A stretch of DNA of 31,710 nt from contig CAYOOT010000025.1 of assembly GCA_964405665.1 (NCBI GenBank), positions 1-31,710 of the forward strand, given 5' to 3'. The notes below the pieces were generated by a model, which saw only the letters and a list, made by a program, of their open reading frames with translations, was not told the origin of the DNA and did no database searches. Made by a program: the position numbers and the translations under genes. Shown in pieces: positions 22,101-30,625 of the stretch; the stretch's first letter is position 1, and the number at the start of each line of letters is the position of its first letter. The stretch is from CAYOOT01 sp964405665 (GTDB lineage: Bacteria; Bdellovibrionota_C; UBA2361; SZUA-149; CAZDWZ01).

Positions 22101-23245
22101 TAGATAAACGGCTTGAATAATTCCAAAGCCATTTTTTTAGGAAGACCACATTGGTGCAATCTTAGTTCCGGACCAACAACGATCACAGATCGTCCGGAAT
22201 AATCCACACGTTTTCCTAATAAGTTCTGACGGAAACGACCTGTTTTACCTTTGAGCATGTCACTCAAAGATTTTAATGGTCGCTTGTTTGCTCCTTGAAT
22301 GGCGCGCTTTCTGCGGCCATTATCAAACAAAGCATCAACCGCTTCTTGCAACATTCTTTTTTCGTTACGAATGATAATATCCGGGGCATTTAATTCCATC
22401 AATTTACGTAAACGATTGTTACGATTAATTACCCGACGATATAAATCGTTAAGATCACTTGTCGCAAAACGTCCGCCATCTAGAGGAACAAGTGGGCGCA
22501 AATCCGGTGGAATTACCGGAACAGCTTCCATGATCATCCACTCTGGTTTGTTGCCGCTATCTAAAAATGAATAAACCACTTTTAGTCTTTTAATTATTTT
22601 CTTTCTTCTGGTATCAGAAGTAGTTTCTTTAAGATCTTTTTTCAGTTCGTCAGCAGATTTTTTAATATCAATTGCTTGCAAAAGTTCTTTGACCGCTTCC
22701 GCTCCGATGCCGGCGCGAAAAGCACTGCCGTATTCTTCGTAAGCTTTACGATATTCTTGTTCAGTTAAAAGTTGTTTATATTTTAAAGGTGTTTTTTTAC
22801 TTTCCAAAACAACATAAGATTCAAAATAAAGAACTTTTTCTAATTCTTTCAAAGAGAAATCTAAAAGATTGCCAATTCTGCTAGGCAAACTTCTTAAAAA
22901 CCAAATGTGAGCAACAGGAGAAGCAAGTTCAATATGCCCCATTCTCTCACGACGCACTTTGGATTGAATAACTTCCACACCACATTTTTCGCAAACTACC
23001 CCGCGGTGTCTCATTCTTTTGTATTTACCGCAGTTACATTCATAGTCTTTTGTCGGACCAAAAATCTTGGCACAAAACAAACCATCACGCTCTGGTTTAA
23101 AAGTCCGGTAATTAATTGTTTCTGGTTTTTTTACCTGACCAAAAGACCAAGAACGAATTTTATCAGGACTGGCAATACCAATCTTAATTGCTGCTAATGT
23201 TGCTGGATCTCTTGGTTTTTCAAAAAGACTAAATATATCGTCCAC
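19166..23245 (-). CDS. rpoC: DNA-directed RNA polymerase subunit beta'
   Basis: Beta' forms half of the RNA polymerase active-site cleft. The 1359-aa product has the N-terminal zinc site C70-x-C72 ... C85-x2-C88 (ECNCGKYKRMRHRGVVCEKC), the catalytic NADFDGDQMAVH near residues 458-470 holding the three magnesium-binding aspartates, and a second cysteine cluster with CEQRFGVCALCYG near residue 880. The bridge-helix and trigger-loop segment contains RGSNQQIRQLAGMRGLMAKP. It ends a little shorter than the 1407 aa of E. coli. The start is GTG (23243-23245) with AAGGTGAG upstream. rpoB is 109 nt upstream, separated by an inverted-repeat element. Confidence 0.98.
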   Translation of the reverse strand: MDDIFSLFEKPRDPATLAAIKIGIASPDKIRSWSFGQVKKPETINYRTFKPERDGLFCAKIFGPTKDYECNCGKYKRMRHRGVVCEKCGVEVIQSKVRRERMGHIELASPVAHIWFLRSLPSRIGNLLDFSLKELEKVLYFESYVVLESKKTPLKYKQLLTEQEYRKAYEEYGSAFRAGIGAEAVKELLQAIDIKKSADELKKDLKETTSDTRRKKIIKRLKVVYSFLDSGNKPEWMIMEAVPVIPPDLRPLVPLDGGRFATSDLNDLYRRVINRNNRLRKLMELNAPDIIIRNEKRMLQEAVDALFDNGRRKRAIQGANKRPLKSLSDMLKGKTGRFRQNLLGKRVDYSGRSVIVVGPELRLHQCGLPKKMALELFKPFIYNKLEEKGFVTTIKSAKKMVEKEKPVVWDMLDEVIKEHPVMLNRAPTLHRLGIQAFEPILIEGKAIQLHPLVCTAFNADFDGDQMAVHVPLAVEAQVEARVLMMSTNNILSPANGKPIIGPTQDIVLGAYYMTRERPFAKGTGRVFSSPEEIFLAYEAGTVDLQAAIRCRIEGKIWDTTVGRVLIYDIFPEGLGFEYANKVMKKKELGNLIDTCFRNCGNKATVILSDKLKDLGYKYATKAGISIAIANMTIPATKADLLKEADDRVNKVEQQYQEGLITAGERYNKAIDIWADIGDRVATFMMSGIATQTFSGKDKTVTGPSFNPIFMMADSGARGSNQQIRQLAGMRGLMAKPDGSIIENPIKANFREGLSVGEYFISTHGARKGLADTALKTANSGYLTRRLVDVSQDAVITVYDCGTLNGIEVAALTEGGEEIEPLQDRVLGRVTVEDIIDPVGGKVLIPSNTEINEEGAQLITDKGIDQVKIRSVLTCEQRFGVCALCYGRDLARGHIVNMGEAIGVIAAQSIGEPGTQLTMRTFHVGGTATGRAEQTSLLARFAGEVRYHDANLVESPRGLVVMGRKAEVTIFDSKENREKERHSLVYGSVVRHLNGATVKAGAMLAEWDPFSIPIITEFGGTVEWKDINELTLEERTDERTGFAEKEICEAKDRSTDLRPAILIKGDDGQERIFYLPVGIKVVVENHEKVYPGSVLAKRERETTKTKDITGGLPRVAELFEARRPKVPSDVSEIDGIVSFGEDYRGKRRVIVTPEVGEAAEYFIPKNKHVLVESGDRVRSGDALTSGAPNPHDILKILGVKELAKYLVNEVQEVYRLQGVKINDKHIEVIVRQMLGKVKIVDPGDTKMLEGESVDRFAFAEENSRVLEQRGQPAKHEPLLLGITKASLSTESFISAASFQETTKVLTEAACSGKIDYLRGLKENVIMGRIVPAGTGFISKLALIAEKVEVVENPTTTAAIN

Positions 23246-23265
23246 TATCTCACCTTATAAAATGG

Positions 23266-23340
23266 TGTAGGGGCACCCTTTATGGGTGCCCGTTTTACAC
23301 ATCTACTATAACCCGGGCGGGCATAAAACCCGCCCCTACA
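23266..23340. repeat. Cloverleaf-like inverted repeat between rpoB and rpoC
   Basis: The outer arms TGTAGGGGC (23266-23274) and GCCCCTACA (23332-23340) enclose two inner hairpins: GGGCACCC (23271-23278) with GGGTGCCC (23284-23291), and GGGCGGG (23315-23321) with CCCGCCC (23329-23335). The outer and inner stems share some bases, so they are alternatives in part. GC content is far above the surroundings. It resembles the dispersed GTAGGGGC...GCCCCTAC palindromic repeats seen in several bacteria. It lies 20 nt upstream of the rpoC start. Confidence 0.8.
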
Positions 23341-23354
23341 ATCCTAATAACAAA

Positions 23355-26300
23355 TTACATTACTGTAGATGATTCGCCTGCTTGCTGCTGAACTACAGTT
23401 GTTTCGGAATTTTGCGCTTCTGCACTTTCTCCGCCTTCAACCGTTTGTTCTGCCACAACTTGATGTTCCACAAGCTCCACATCTAAACCTAAGCTCATCA
23501 ACTCTTTACACATAACGTTAAATGATTCGGGAAGCCCCGGTTCAAGAATGTTCTCGCCTTTAACAATTGCTTCATACATTCTAGTTCTACCGGCAACGTC
23601 ATCGGATTTGACAGTGAGGAATTCTTGCAGAGCATAGGCTGCCCCGTAAGCTTCTAGTGCCCAAACTTCCATTTCTCCAAGACGTTGACCACCAAATTGC
23701 GCTTTACCGCCAAGTGGTTGTTGCGTAACTAAGCTGTATGGTCCGATTGAACGCGCGTGAAGCTTAGCTTCCACCAAGTGATGCAGTTTAAGCATATACA
23801 TCACACCAACAGTGACATTTTCTGAAAAAGTTTCCCCGGTGCGCCCATCATAGAGCACCGTTTGTCCAACTTCAGGAAGTCCCGCGATATTTAAAAGTTT
23901 ATGGATTTCATCTTCAGTAGCACCTTCAAATACCGGATTAGCAACTTTTAATCCGTCAAACATTTTTTGTGAAAGCTCCAGCACTTCAACATCATCCAAT
24001 GATTTTATAAATGCTGAGTTTTTATCATCAGGCAATGATTGCGCTAACAATGTCCTTGCATCTTTGGAAGCAAGAGAAATTGTTTCTTTCATTGAAGAAT
24101 CAGCTCTAAGCTTATTTCCAAAACGCACCTTCGGATCTGTTACTTTTTCAATAATGTCTTTCAATTTTTGACCGATCCCGTAACAAGCCCAACCAAGGTG
24201 TGTTTCCAAAATCTGTCCAACGTTCATTCGTGAAGGAACACCAAGAGGATTTAAAACCATGTCCACTGGAGTGCCGTCTGGCAAGTAAGGCATATCTTCT
24301 TCTGGTAGTACGCAAGAAAGAACACCTTTGTTACCATGTCGTCCCGCCATCTTATCACCAACGGCAAGGCGACGTTTTACGGCAACAAACACTTTCACCA
24401 TTTTAATCACACCAGGAGGAAGTTCATCTCCTTTTTTCAAACGTTTAATTTTTGCAGAAATTGCTGCCCGTTTGTTATTGATTAATTGGCCAGTTCCGAC
24501 AACGATACGATTGACTTCGTTTTGCACATTTTCGTTACCAATTTGCATGTCCCGAATATATTCAAAAGGCAAGTCTTCTAATAATTGCTGAGTGATTTTT
24601 TCTCCCTTAGCAACTAATTGTTTACGACTTTCGTCCATCAGTTTTGCTGTAGTATCTTTTCCAACCAACAAACCGGAAAGTTGTCTTAGCGCACTTTCTC
24701 TAAGAATTCTGATTTCATCACGTTGGTCTTGTTCCAAACGAACGATTTCTGTTTTTTCAATTTCCAGCATTCGCTCATCTTTGCTTGTACCCTTACGTGA
24801 GAAAACATGTCCGCTAATAACAGTACCTTCAACCCCCGGAGGCAAGCGCAAGGAAGTATCACGTACTTCGCCGGCTTTTTCACCGAAAATCGCCCGCAGA
24901 AGTTTTTCTTCAGGAGATAATTGAGTTTCACTTTTTGGCGTAACTTTACCAACAAGAATATCTCCCGGTTTTACTTCAGCACCGATGCGAATAATTCCGG
25001 ATTCATCCAAATTAGCCAAAGCTTCTTCGCCAACATTCGGAATATCACGGGTGATTTCTTCGTTACCGAGTTTAGTATCACGAGCGATACATTCAAATTC
25101 TTCAATATGAATTGAGGTAAAAGCATCTTCTTTAACAATTCTTTCGTTTACAAGAATAGAATCTTCAAAGTTATATCCACCCCAAGGCATAAATGCGACC
25201 AGCACATTTCTGCCTAAAGCAAGTTCGCCATGATCAGTTGATTGACCATCAGCAATAACATCGCCTGCTTTAACCACATCCCCCACTCTTACAACTGGAT
25301 GCTGATTAATTGCGGTGTTTTGATTGGAGCGTTGGTATTTAATTAAATTATAAATATCAACTCCAGTATCCAAGGATTCTTCCGTTAACTCATCAGACTT
25401 AATCACCACGCGAGTGCCATCAACTGATTCCACCTTTCCTGTTCGCTTGGCAACAACAGCGGCACCAGAATCGCAAGCCACTACTTTTTCAACACCTGTT
25501 CCCACTAATGGAGCAGAAGTTTTAAGTAAAGGAACAGCTTGACGTTGCATGTTCGAACCCATCAACGCACGGTTAGCATCATCGTTTTCCAAAAATGGAA
25601 TCAAAGATGCGGCAACACTCACTAACTGACTCGGACTAACGTCCATTAAAGTTACTTCTTCTCTTGGCACTTTAACGAATTCGTTGAACTTACGAGCGTT
25701 AACATAAGGTTCGCTAAAACTTCCGTCTTTTTCCAACTTCGAACTTGCTTGAGCAATCACTTCAGGATTTTCCTGCATCGCTGAGAGAAAAATAGTTTTG
25801 TTACTTACTTTTCCGCCCTTAACAATACGATATGGTGTTTCCACAAAACCGTAATCATTAACACGGCCATAAGTTGCCAACGATGAAATCAATCCGATAT
25901 TCGGACCTTCAGGAGTTTCAATCGGACAAACTCGACCATAGTGAGTAGGATGCACGTCACGAACTTCAAAGCCCGCACGTTCCCGAGTCAAACCGCCTGG
26001 TCCCAAGGCGCTTAATCGGCGCTTATGAGTAATTTCCGAAAGCGGATTGGTTTGATCCATAAATTGGCTTAGCTGTGAAGAACCATAAAATTCTTTCAAA
26101 GCAGCAGCAACCGGCTTATAGTTAATCAAATCCTGAGGCATTAAGGATTCAATATCCTGAATGCTCATCCTTTCTTTAATCGCCCGTTCCATACGCACTA
26201 AGCCGACACGGAATTGGTTTTCCACCAATTCACCGGCAGAGCGCACTCGACGGTTACCCAAGTTATCAATATCATCAATCGAATATTTTACGGGATCACT

Positions 26301-27902
26301 TGCTGCTTTTAATTCCAACAAGTAACGAATTGTTTCGCAAATATCTTCTTTGGTAAGAATCCCGCCATCAGTAAATTCAGAACCACTTACGGCATCTTTC
26401 TTTTTACCAATTTTGCGATCTTGTGCGCCTTTGGCACTGCCATAAAGTTTATAATCCAACTTTAAACGTCCGACAGGAGACAAGTCATAACGTTCAGGGT
26501 TGAAAAATAAATTATGGAAATTTGCTTCTGCAGTTTCCATACGAGGCGGATCGCCCGGACGAAGGTGCTTATAAACTTCGATTAAGGCTGACTTACATGG
26601 TCTGTTTACAAAGTGAGAAAGTAAATCTTCTCTTTCAGGCTCCAGTTCATCGCCATAGAGAGTCTTAATGATGGAATCACCAATGTGATTATCTCTAGTA
26701 TAAAGCGCTTCTAAACTATCTACTCCTAGTCCACGCAATACTGATAAGGTTCCTTCTGATTTGATTCTACCCTTGGCATCAACTACATCTTCTGCAAAAG
26801 CTTCGCCGGCAGCAATCACCACTTTCAGCTTAGAAAATACCGCTTGCAAATCGCTTTCATTAAGTTGTTTTAAAGTATCAGGCAGAATTGATTTAATTTC
26901 TGACCAACCAACTAAAATTTTACCTTCTTTTGCTAAAAGTTTTTTAGTTGCCGGATGATGAATATCAGAAACTACTTGAACAATTGTTTTAGCAGCATGC
27001 ATGGAGCTAACAGTGATCGGATCCACTTCTACTTCATCTACTTCTGCTTCACCGAGTCTTCTTAGCAAACCACGATTGAATTTTTGTCCGGCTTTAGCCA
27101 GAACTTTTCCATTCTTTTTAACATCGGAATATGCTTTTTGGCCTTCTAGATGTTCAGCAATAAACTTCTTAGTGATGCTTCCGTCTTTATGTAATTTTAT
27201 AAAATCTTTTTTATAAAAATAATTCAGAATATCTTCGCTGCTCATTCCCAAAGCACGTAGCAAAATTGTAGCATGCTGCTTTCTTCTTAGATCAACTCGC
27301 ACGTGTAAAATGTCTTTGACATCAAATTCAAAGTCCAACCAAGAACCACGATAAGGAATGATTCGGGCATTATAAAGCAATTTCCCGGAAGAGTGAGTTT
27401 TGCCTTTATCATTGGCAAAAAATGCACCAGGAGAACGATGTAACTGACTGACAATAACTCGCTCACTACCGTTAATCATGAAAGTTCCGGTGGAAGTCAT
27501 TAAGGGAATTTCACCAAAATAAACTTCTTGTTCTTTGATGTCGCGAATTTGTCTCGCTCCGTCTTGACCTTTATCCCAAAGAACTAATTGCACAGTTACT
27601 TTTAAGGGTGCCGCCCAAGTCATCCCTCGTTGATGACATTCTCCAACATCATATTTAGGCTCTCCGATATCGTAAGCAACAAATTCTAGAGAAGCAGTGT
27701 CGTTGTAATCACGAATTGGAAATACAGATTTGAATACAGCTTGCAATCCGGAATCATCGCGCTTCTCTGCTGTCACACCAGCTTGGAGAAACTTCTGATA
27801 GGAGCTCCACTGAATTTTTATTAGATTTGGTATTTCATTTTGTTTATCAAATTTGGAATAATCTCTTCGAAGGCGCAATCTGGCCGTAACTTTACTTCCC
27901 AT
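23355..27902 (-). CDS. rpoB: DNA-directed RNA polymerase subunit beta
   Basis: Beta forms the other half of the polymerase cleft and the rifampicin pocket. I choose the ATG at 27900-27902 (1515 aa, MGSKVTARLRLRRDYSKF); the frame is open upstream to a GTG at 27953, but that lies inside a leader hairpin. The start has only AAGGG about 12 bases away. The rifampicin region GSSQLSQFMDQTNPLSEI and THKRRLSALGPGG, around residue 610, has the sensitive-type residues. Other conserved blocks are RDVHPTHYGRVCPIETPEGP, AFMPWGGYNFEDSILVNE and the C-terminal LGGKAQFGGQRLGEMEVWAL. It is longer than the 1342 aa of E. coli, with extra sequence in the lobe region around residues 280-420 and a Q/E/A-rich tail. 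Confidence 0.97.
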   Translation of the reverse strand: MGSKVTARLRLRRDYSKFDKQNEIPNLIKIQWSSYQKFLQAGVTAEKRDDSGLQAVFKSVFPIRDYNDTASLEFVAYDIGEPKYDVGECHQRGMTWAAPLKVTVQLVLWDKGQDGARQIRDIKEQEVYFGEIPLMTSTGTFMINGSERVIVSQLHRSPGAFFANDKGKTHSSGKLLYNARIIPYRGSWLDFEFDVKDILHVRVDLRRKQHATILLRALGMSSEDILNYFYKKDFIKLHKDGSITKKFIAEHLEGQKAYSDVKKNGKVLAKAGQKFNRGLLRRLGEAEVDEVEVDPITVSSMHAAKTIVQVVSDIHHPATKKLLAKEGKILVGWSEIKSILPDTLKQLNESDLQAVFSKLKVVIAAGEAFAEDVVDAKGRIKSEGTLSVLRGLGVDSLEALYTRDNHIGDSIIKTLYGDELEPEREDLLSHFVNRPCKSALIEVYKHLRPGDPPRMETAEANFHNLFFNPERYDLSPVGRLKLDYKLYGSAKGAQDRKIGKKKDAVSGSEFTDGGILTKEDICETIRYLLELKAASDPVKYSIDDIDNLGNRRVRSAGELVENQFRVGLVRMERAIKERMSIQDIESLMPQDLINYKPVAAALKEFYGSSQLSQFMDQTNPLSEITHKRRLSALGPGGLTRERAGFEVRDVHPTHYGRVCPIETPEGPNIGLISSLATYGRVNDYGFVETPYRIVKGGKVSNKTIFLSAMQENPEVIAQASSKLEKDGSFSEPYVNARKFNEFVKVPREEVTLMDVSPSQLVSVAASLIPFLENDDANRALMGSNMQRQAVPLLKTSAPLVGTGVEKVVACDSGAAVVAKRTGKVESVDGTRVVIKSDELTEESLDTGVDIYNLIKYQRSNQNTAINQHPVVRVGDVVKAGDVIADGQSTDHGELALGRNVLVAFMPWGGYNFEDSILVNERIVKEDAFTSIHIEEFECIARDTKLGNEEITRDIPNVGEEALANLDESGIIRIGAEVKPGDILVGKVTPKSETQLSPEEKLLRAIFGEKAGEVRDTSLRLPPGVEGTVISGHVFSRKGTSKDERMLEIEKTEIVRLEQDQRDEIRILRESALRQLSGLLVGKDTTAKLMDESRKQLVAKGEKITQQLLEDLPFEYIRDMQIGNENVQNEVNRIVVGTGQLINNKRAAISAKIKRLKKGDELPPGVIKMVKVFVAVKRRLAVGDKMAGRHGNKGVLSCVLPEEDMPYLPDGTPVDMVLNPLGVPSRMNVGQILETHLGWACYGIGQKLKDIIEKVTDPKVRFGNKLRADSSMKETISLASKDARTLLAQSLPDDKNSAFIKSLDDVEVLELSQKMFDGLKVANPVFEGATEDEIHKLLNIAGLPEVGQTVLYDGRTGETFSENVTVGVMYMLKLHHLVEAKLHARSIGPYSLVTQQPLGGKAQFGGQRLGEMEVWALEAYGAAYALQEFLTVKSDDVAGRTRMYEAIVKGENILEPGLPESFNVMCKELMSLGLDVELVEHQVVAEQTVEGGESAEAQNSETTVVQQQAGESSTVM

Positions 27903-27940
27903 GGACTGGTTTTTCCCTTTTTTAAAAATAAAAAACAATC

Positions 27941-28021
27941 TTATACCTGTCACCCAAGAGCTTAAAACAATCCATTAAGTCACAAGGCATGACATGGAAA
28001 ACTCATTTGTGGCAGGTATAA
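27941..28021 (-). promoter_or_regulatory. Long-range hairpin in the rpoB leader
   Basis: TTATACCTGTCAC (27941-27953) and GTGGCAGGTATAA (28009-28021) pair at 12 of 13 positions across 55 nt. A nested pair CACAA/TTGTG (27981-27985 and 28007-28011) lies partly inside. Nearby 28032-28056 has GAATC/GATTC type short stems. This part of the 344-nt rplL-rpoB spacer has no gene. It may be a translational control region for rpoB or an RNase III type processing site, as known in the E. coli rplL-rpoB spacer; that is inference. Confidence 0.5.
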
Positions 28022-28084
28022 ATAGAGCTTATAGAATCAAACGATTCCATATCAACTTTCACTTCTATAGAACTTATGCAAAAC

Positions 28085-28116
28085 AAAAAAGCAAAGGATC
28101 CTAGCACTTCCTCTGC
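28085..28116 (-). terminator. Attenuator-like terminator between rplL and rpoB
   Basis: On the minus strand the 8-bp stem GCAGAGGA / TCCTTTGC (one G-U pair) with a 10-nt loop is followed directly by six Ts. The T-run is mirrored on the other side, so it could work in both directions. Its position 130 nt past rplL and before rpoB matches the partial terminator known in E. coli, which lowers rpoBC transcription relative to rplJL. Confidence 0.65.
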
Positions 28117-28246
28117 TTTTTTAAAATAGCTCAAATTTTTTATTAATTTTATGCTTATTTCTTTATTTTGCACAACTTAAAAAAACCTACGCTACGTCCT
28201 TTTTGATTAATCAATAAAGACGGGCTAATTTCTTAATGAATTAAAC

Positions 28247-28627
28247 TTATTTCAACTCGACTTTACCACCAGCTTCTTCAAGCTTCTTCTTCATTTCCTC
28301 AGCTTCTGCCTTAGAAACACCTTCTTTTACAGTTTTTGGTGCACCGTCTACTAAATCTTTAGCTTCTTTTAGACCTAAGCTGGTTAATTCACGCACTACT
28401 TTAATTACGTTGATTTTGTTTGCTCCTGCTTCTTTAAGAACAACTTCAAATTCAGTTTTTTCTTCAGCAGCAGCTCCACCGGCAGCAGGCATTGCTCCCA
28501 TCATCGCAACTGGAGCAGCAGCACTAACTCCCAATTCGTCTTCTAGAGTTTTTACTAAGTTTGCAGCATCCATTAAGGACATGTTCTTAATAAAATCTTT
28601 TACACTTTCAACATTTAGCTCAGCCAT
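28247..28627 (-). CDS. rplL: 50S ribosomal protein L7/L12
   Basis: L7/L12 forms the flexible stalk dimers that recruit EF-Tu, EF-G and other GTPases. The 126-aa product has the N-terminal dimerisation helices (about 1-35), an Ala/Pro/Gly/Met-rich hinge (about 35-54) and the C-terminal factor-binding domain with INVIKVVRELTSLGLKEAKD and VDGAPKTVKEG. A strong GGAGG lies ten bases before the ATG, as expected for a protein made in several copies per ribosome. It follows rplJ by 46 nt. Confidence 0.97.
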   Translation of the reverse strand: MAELNVESVKDFIKNMSLMDAANLVKTLEDELGVSAAAPVAMMGAMPAAGGAAAEEKTEFEVVLKEAGANKINVIKVVRELTSLGLKEAKDLVDGAPKTVKEGVSKAEAEEMKKKLEEAGGKVELK

Positions 28628-28673
28628 TTTTCGTTTCCTCCGTTATTAATTAATATTTGTATTTGTTAAATCT

Positions 28674-29195
28674 TTATTTCTTTTCCAGTTTATCTCTCCA
28701 TGCACCAAGCAACCTTGCCAATGTTGCTGCTGGAGCATTGATTGTTTGTAAAAGCTTAGTAGCCGGAGCATTCATTAAACCAAGCAGTTTACATAACAAT
28801 TCTTCACGAGAAGGTAGTGCAGCAAGAGAATTAAGTGCTTTTGCATCTAAAACATCATTTCCTAAAATGCCTGCTCTAACTTTTAATTTCTCGTTTTCTT
28901 TAGCAAAATCTCTTAATACTTTTGCCGGACCAACAGGATCTTTTTCAGACCAAACCAAAGCAGTAGGTCCAACAAGAAATTCTGTTAAAGGTGCAGCAGC
29001 AGTATCTGCAAGAGCACGTTTTGTTAAAGTATTTTTGATGACAGCAAACTTCGCCCCAAAGGGTTTTAGTTTCTTTTTCAAATCTAAAATTTCAGCTGTG
29101 GTGCAACCTTGATAGCCCACCAAAACTGAGAACTCTGCTTCATCGAAGCGAGAAGCAACTTCTGAAACTAAAGTTTCTTTTTCTTGTAAATTCAT
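28674..29195 (-). CDS. rplJ: 50S ribosomal protein L10
   Basis: L10 anchors the L12 dimers to 23S rRNA and in E. coli represses rplJL translation as the L10-L12 complex. I choose the ATG at 29193-29195 (173 aa, MNLQEKETLVSEVASRF), with AAGG five bases upstream; an open frame extends 15 codons further into rplA but without family support. The conserved parts are FSVLVGYQGCTTAEILDLKK, FAVIKNTLTKRAL and the C-terminal helix that binds L12. The spacer to rplA is only 7 nt, too short for the long L10 leader found in E. coli. Confidence 0.95.
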   Translation of the reverse strand: MNLQEKETLVSEVASRFDEAEFSVLVGYQGCTTAEILDLKKKLKPFGAKFAVIKNTLTKRALADTAAAPLTEFLVGPTALVWSEKDPVGPAKVLRDFAKENEKLKVRAGILGNDVLDAKALNSLAALPSREELLCKLLGLMNAPATKLLQTINAPAATLARLLGAWRDKLEKK

Positions 29196-29202
29196 AACAA
29201 CC

Positions 29203-29901
29203 TTACTCTGCTCTATATGGCTGCAAATCCAAGCAAACACTTGGACCCATAGTTGTTGATAAATAGATTGACTCGATATAATTTCCTTTCAAAGAATTTG
29301 GTTTCACTTTCATTATTGCTTGAATAAAAGCAGAAACATTTTCTTTAATTTTTTCGGCACCGAAAGAAACTTTACCGGCAGGAGCTTGCACAATTCCTGC
29401 TTTCTCAACTCGAAACTCTACTCGCCCTGCTTTAATTGCAGTGATTGCTTTAGCAACATCCGGAGTAACAGTTCCCACTTTCGGATTAGGCATCAAACCG
29501 CGAGGTCCTAAAATTTTTGCAACTTTACTGATTGTTACCATCACATCAGGAGTGGCCACTACCGCATCAAAATCCATCCAACCGCCTTGAATTTTTGTAA
29601 CGTATTCATCTGTTCCAACATAATCAGCGCCAGCAGCTTCTGCTTCTTTCACTTTGTCACCTTTACAGAAAGCCAATACGCGAACAGTTTTTCCTGTTCC
29701 ATGTGGAAGTTCCACAACTCCTCTGATATTTTCTTCAGGTTTTTTTGGATCAACTCCCAATCTAATTGCCACATCTACGGATTCATCAAATTTCGCTTTA
29801 GGAAAAGTTGATAAAATCTTTGCTGCCTCTTCGATAGTGTATTGTCCCAAGGGCTTATAAGATTTAAGCGCCTGACGATATCTCTTAGCTTGACCGGCCA
29901 T
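29203..29901 (-). CDS. rplA: 50S ribosomal protein L1
   Basis: L1 forms the mobile stalk that moves deacylated tRNA from the E site, and in many bacteria represses the rplKA operon. The 232-aa product has the two L1 domains: KFDESVDVAIRLGVDPKKPE near residues 37-56, the inserted domain II with GADYVGTDEYVTKIQGGWMDFDAVVATPDV, and GPRGLMPNPKVGTVT, the family signature, near residues 133-147. AAGGA precedes the ATG. The 141-nt spacer from rplK is longer than usual and can fold, so an L1-binding site there is possible. Confidence 0.97.
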   Translation of the reverse strand: MAGQAKRYRQALKSYKPLGQYTIEEAAKILSTFPKAKFDESVDVAIRLGVDPKKPEENIRGVVELPHGTGKTVRVLAFCKGDKVKEAEAAGADYVGTDEYVTKIQGGWMDFDAVVATPDVMVTISKVAKILGPRGLMPNPKVGTVTPDVAKAITAIKAGRVEFRVEKAGIVQAPAGKVSFGAEKIKENVSAFIQAIMKVKPNSLKGNYIESIYLSTTMGPSVCLDLQPYRAE

Positions 29902-29953
29902 AATATTCCTTAAATTTTCTAAAACTATCTCTAAAAACTATAACTCACTTAAA

Positions 29954-30041
29954 GTTTAGCCATTATTTGATGGGCAAAAAAGAAGTGCACCACCTATCAT
30001 ATGCCTCAGCCAAAAACAAGGCCTGCCCTTGTAGTCTAAAC
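29954..30041 (-). promoter_or_regulatory. Foldable rplK-rplA spacer, possible L1 leader
   Basis: GTTTAG (29954-29959) and CTAAAC (30036-30041) can close a structure over about 76 nt. Inside, ACAAGG (30016-30021) and CCTTGT (30027-30032) form a 6-bp hairpin with a 5-nt loop. The spacer holds no gene. Autogenous control by L1 is known for rplKA operons, but I cannot confirm that this RNA resembles the L1 target on 23S rRNA. Confidence 0.35.
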
Positions 30042-30042
30042 C

Positions 30043-30546
30043 CTAGCTAAAATATGATGTTTTAACTCCCATGCTTCTGGCAGAACCAGCTATGATTTTT
30101 TTAGCTGCTTCTAAATCATTGGCACTAAGATCTTCCATTTTAATTTTGGCAATTTCCGCAAGATCTTGATCAGACAAAGACCCTACTTTATTTTTATTTG
30201 GTTCTCCTGAACCTTTTTCTAATTTTGCAAGCTTCTTTATTAAAAAAGATGCTGGAGGACTTTTCACAACAAAAGTAAAACTGCGATCGGCATATACTGA
30301 AATTAATACAGGAAGTACTGTGCCGGCTTGTGCTTGGGTTTTAGCGTTAAATTGCTTACAAAAATCCATAATATTAACACCTTGTTGACCAAGAGCTGGA
30401 CCAACAGGAGGTGATGGGTTTGCTTGACCCGCAGGGATTTGCAATTTAATTACAGCAGTCGGAAGTTTTTTACCACCTGGACCGGCTTTGGCAGCAGGCT
30501 TATTATCCTTTCCTTTTGCGTCTTTTCCTTTTGCGTCTTTTGCCAT
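30043..30546 (-). CDS. rplK: 50S ribosomal protein L11, with N-terminal extension
   Basis: L11 is part of the GTPase-associated centre and of RelA activation. From about residue 29 the product matches the family: VIKLQIPAGQANPSPPVGPA, LGQQGVNIMDFCKQFN and, at the end, GSARSMGV. At 167 aa it exceeds the usual 141 because of a leading tail of about 24 residues rich in K, D, G and A, built on a repeated KDAKG unit (15-bp repeats in the DNA at about 30517-30543). No in-frame ATG closer to the core is available. The tail is probably disordered. It follows nusG by 79 nt. The stop is TAG. Confidence 0.95.
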   Translation of the reverse strand: MAKDAKGKDAKGKDNKPAAKAGPGGKKLPTAVIKLQIPAGQANPSPPVGPALGQQGVNIMDFCKQFNAKTQAQAGTVLPVLISVYADRSFTFVVKSPPASFLIKKLAKLEKGSGEPNKNKVGSLSDQDLAEIAKIKMEDLSANDLEAAKKIIAGSARSMGVKTSYFS

Positions 30547-30625
30547 TTTACACCATTCACATTAAAAAATTACATTGCCCGAATATCGAATATCTGGAAC
30601 AGGGGCCAAGCTTCTAGCACTTTTG

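Noticed and set aside
29196..29240. Fifteen-codon upstream extension of rplJ
   Set aside because: It would overlap the end of rplA and is not conserved; the ATG at 29193-29195 has AAGG at a good distance.
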